From NCBI GenBank assembly GCA_020629195.1, contig JAHDDT010000012.1:1-33527 (forward strand): a stretch of 33,527 nucleotides of DNA, given 5' to 3'. Origin of the DNA: Hellea sp. (GTDB taxonomy: Bacteria; Pseudomonadota; Alphaproteobacteria; Caulobacterales; Maricaulaceae). This document shows positions 33,190-33,527 of this stretch, piece by piece (the first letter of the stretch is position 1; every line of letters begins with the position of its first letter). The notes below the pieces were generated by a model. That model had not been told where the DNA came from, ran no database searches, and was given only the letters and a program-made list of their open reading frames with translations. The translations under genes and the position numbers were made by a program.

Positions 33190-33527
33190 ATGGGAAGTTG
33201 GATAGCTAAAAAATGCGCCGAACGCGGCCTTAGAATGACAGATCAACGCAAGGTAATTGCGAAGGTGCTCTCGGATGCTGATGATCATCCTGACGCCGAG
33301 GAGCTCTATTCCCGCGCCTCTGCCATTGATCCGAAAATTTCCCTCGCCACAGTGTACCGCACGGTGCGTCTCTTTTCAGAAGCGGGTATTATCGAAACCC
33401 ACGATTTCCGCGATGGCCGCGCGCGTTACGAAACCGCCGATGACGAGCATCACGATCACCTTATCGACGTCACCACAGGCGACGTCATTGAATTCGTCGA
33501 TGACGAGATTGAAGAGCTACAGCATAA
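33190..33527 (+). CDS. fur: Fur-family metal-responsive regulator (3' end cut by window edge)
   Basis: 112 residues are visible from the ATG at 33190; the in-frame TAG at 33178 just upstream limits other starts. The winged-helix part has RGLRMTDQRKVIAKVL, DDHPDAEELYSRA and ISLATVYRTVRLF. The regulatory metal site is HHDH (87-90) followed by LIDVTTGDVIEF. In classical Fur this region carries CxxC; here the cysteines are absent, as in alphaproteobacterial Fur/Mur proteins, which can sense manganese or iron. The cut at base 33527 removes the last part of the dimerisation domain. Iron or manganese control fits the upstream Fe-S carrier gene, but nothing shows direct regulation. Irr is less likely, because I see no N-terminal haem regulatory motif. 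Confidence 0.92.
   Translation, partial: MGSWIAKKCAERGLRMTDQRKVIAKVLSDADDHPDAEELYSRASAIDPKISLATVYRTVRLFSEAGIIETHDFRDGRARYETADDEHHDHLIDVTTGDVIEFVDDEIEELQH

Noticed and set aside
32722-33288. 188-residue minus-strand open frame across rimI and the start of the Fur gene
   Set aside because: It is antisense to rimI, which has clear GNAT motifs, and its translation shows no recognisable domain.

Overview
The window looks like chromosomal core DNA from an alphaproteobacterium with roughly 50% GC. Supporting signs are the order mutS-glnD-murJ-trpS, a DUF952 gene directly before a class 2 pyrD, nfu-tsaB-rimI followed by a Fur-family gene, and a Fur protein without the usual C-terminal CxxC. The ensemble of DUF885 peptidase, AmpG and small lipobox-bearing barrel proteins suggests a marine Caulobacterales/Hyphomonadaceae-type organism. 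That placement is inferred from gene order and protein style, not from a search. I see no tRNA, rRNA, CRISPR array, insertion sequence, prophage or integrase. Every stretch longer than 300 bases contains a gene.

Layout. (1) 1-2789, minus strand: two tandem ammonium transporters; the downstream one is cut by the left edge, and a clear intrinsic terminator lies between them. (2) 2957-4382, plus: DUF952 protein and dihydroorotate dehydrogenase. (3) 4387-9035, minus: a tightly packed six-gene block running from a pyridoxal kinase-like protein through a beta-lactamase-fold hydrolase, two hotdog thioesterases and a MATE exporter to a GNAT acetyltransferase. (4) 9084-9431, plus: an ArsC/Spx-type reductase. 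(5) 9541-13457, plus: three paralogous lipobox proteins with unlike low-complexity N-terminal regions and a shared C-terminal barrel-like domain ending in Phe. This is the least conventional part of the window. (6) 13550-15415, minus: a DUF885 metallopeptidase, divergent from a C39-like cysteine-protease lipoprotein (15560), which is followed by a ComM/YifB AAA+ protein. (7) 17945-19279: a PAS-like plus receiver protein with no kinase core, joined by an acidic Pro/Gln/Thr-rich linker. (8) 19354-29519, plus: ampG-like permease, mutS, glnD, murJ, trpS and a PCuAC copper-chaperone lipoprotein. (9) 29570-31446, minus: two tandem PDZ-M48 zinc peptidases. (10) 31540 to the right edge, plus: nfu, tsaB, rimI and a truncated fur-type regulator.

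Themes. Nitrogen sensing appears twice, as two Amt transporters and as GlnD, the enzyme that modifies PII; no PII gene is present. Envelope functions dominate the rest: muropeptide uptake (AmpG), lipid II flipping (MurJ), periplasmic peptidases (DUF885, C39-like, two M48), copper delivery (PCuAC) and the lipobox-barrel trio.

The best candidates for something undescribed are the lipobox-barrel trio with its Gly-Tyr-Ala repeat member, the kinase-less PAS-receiver protein, and the PDZ-M48 pair. All three rest on reading the translations by eye. No homology search or structure prediction was run.
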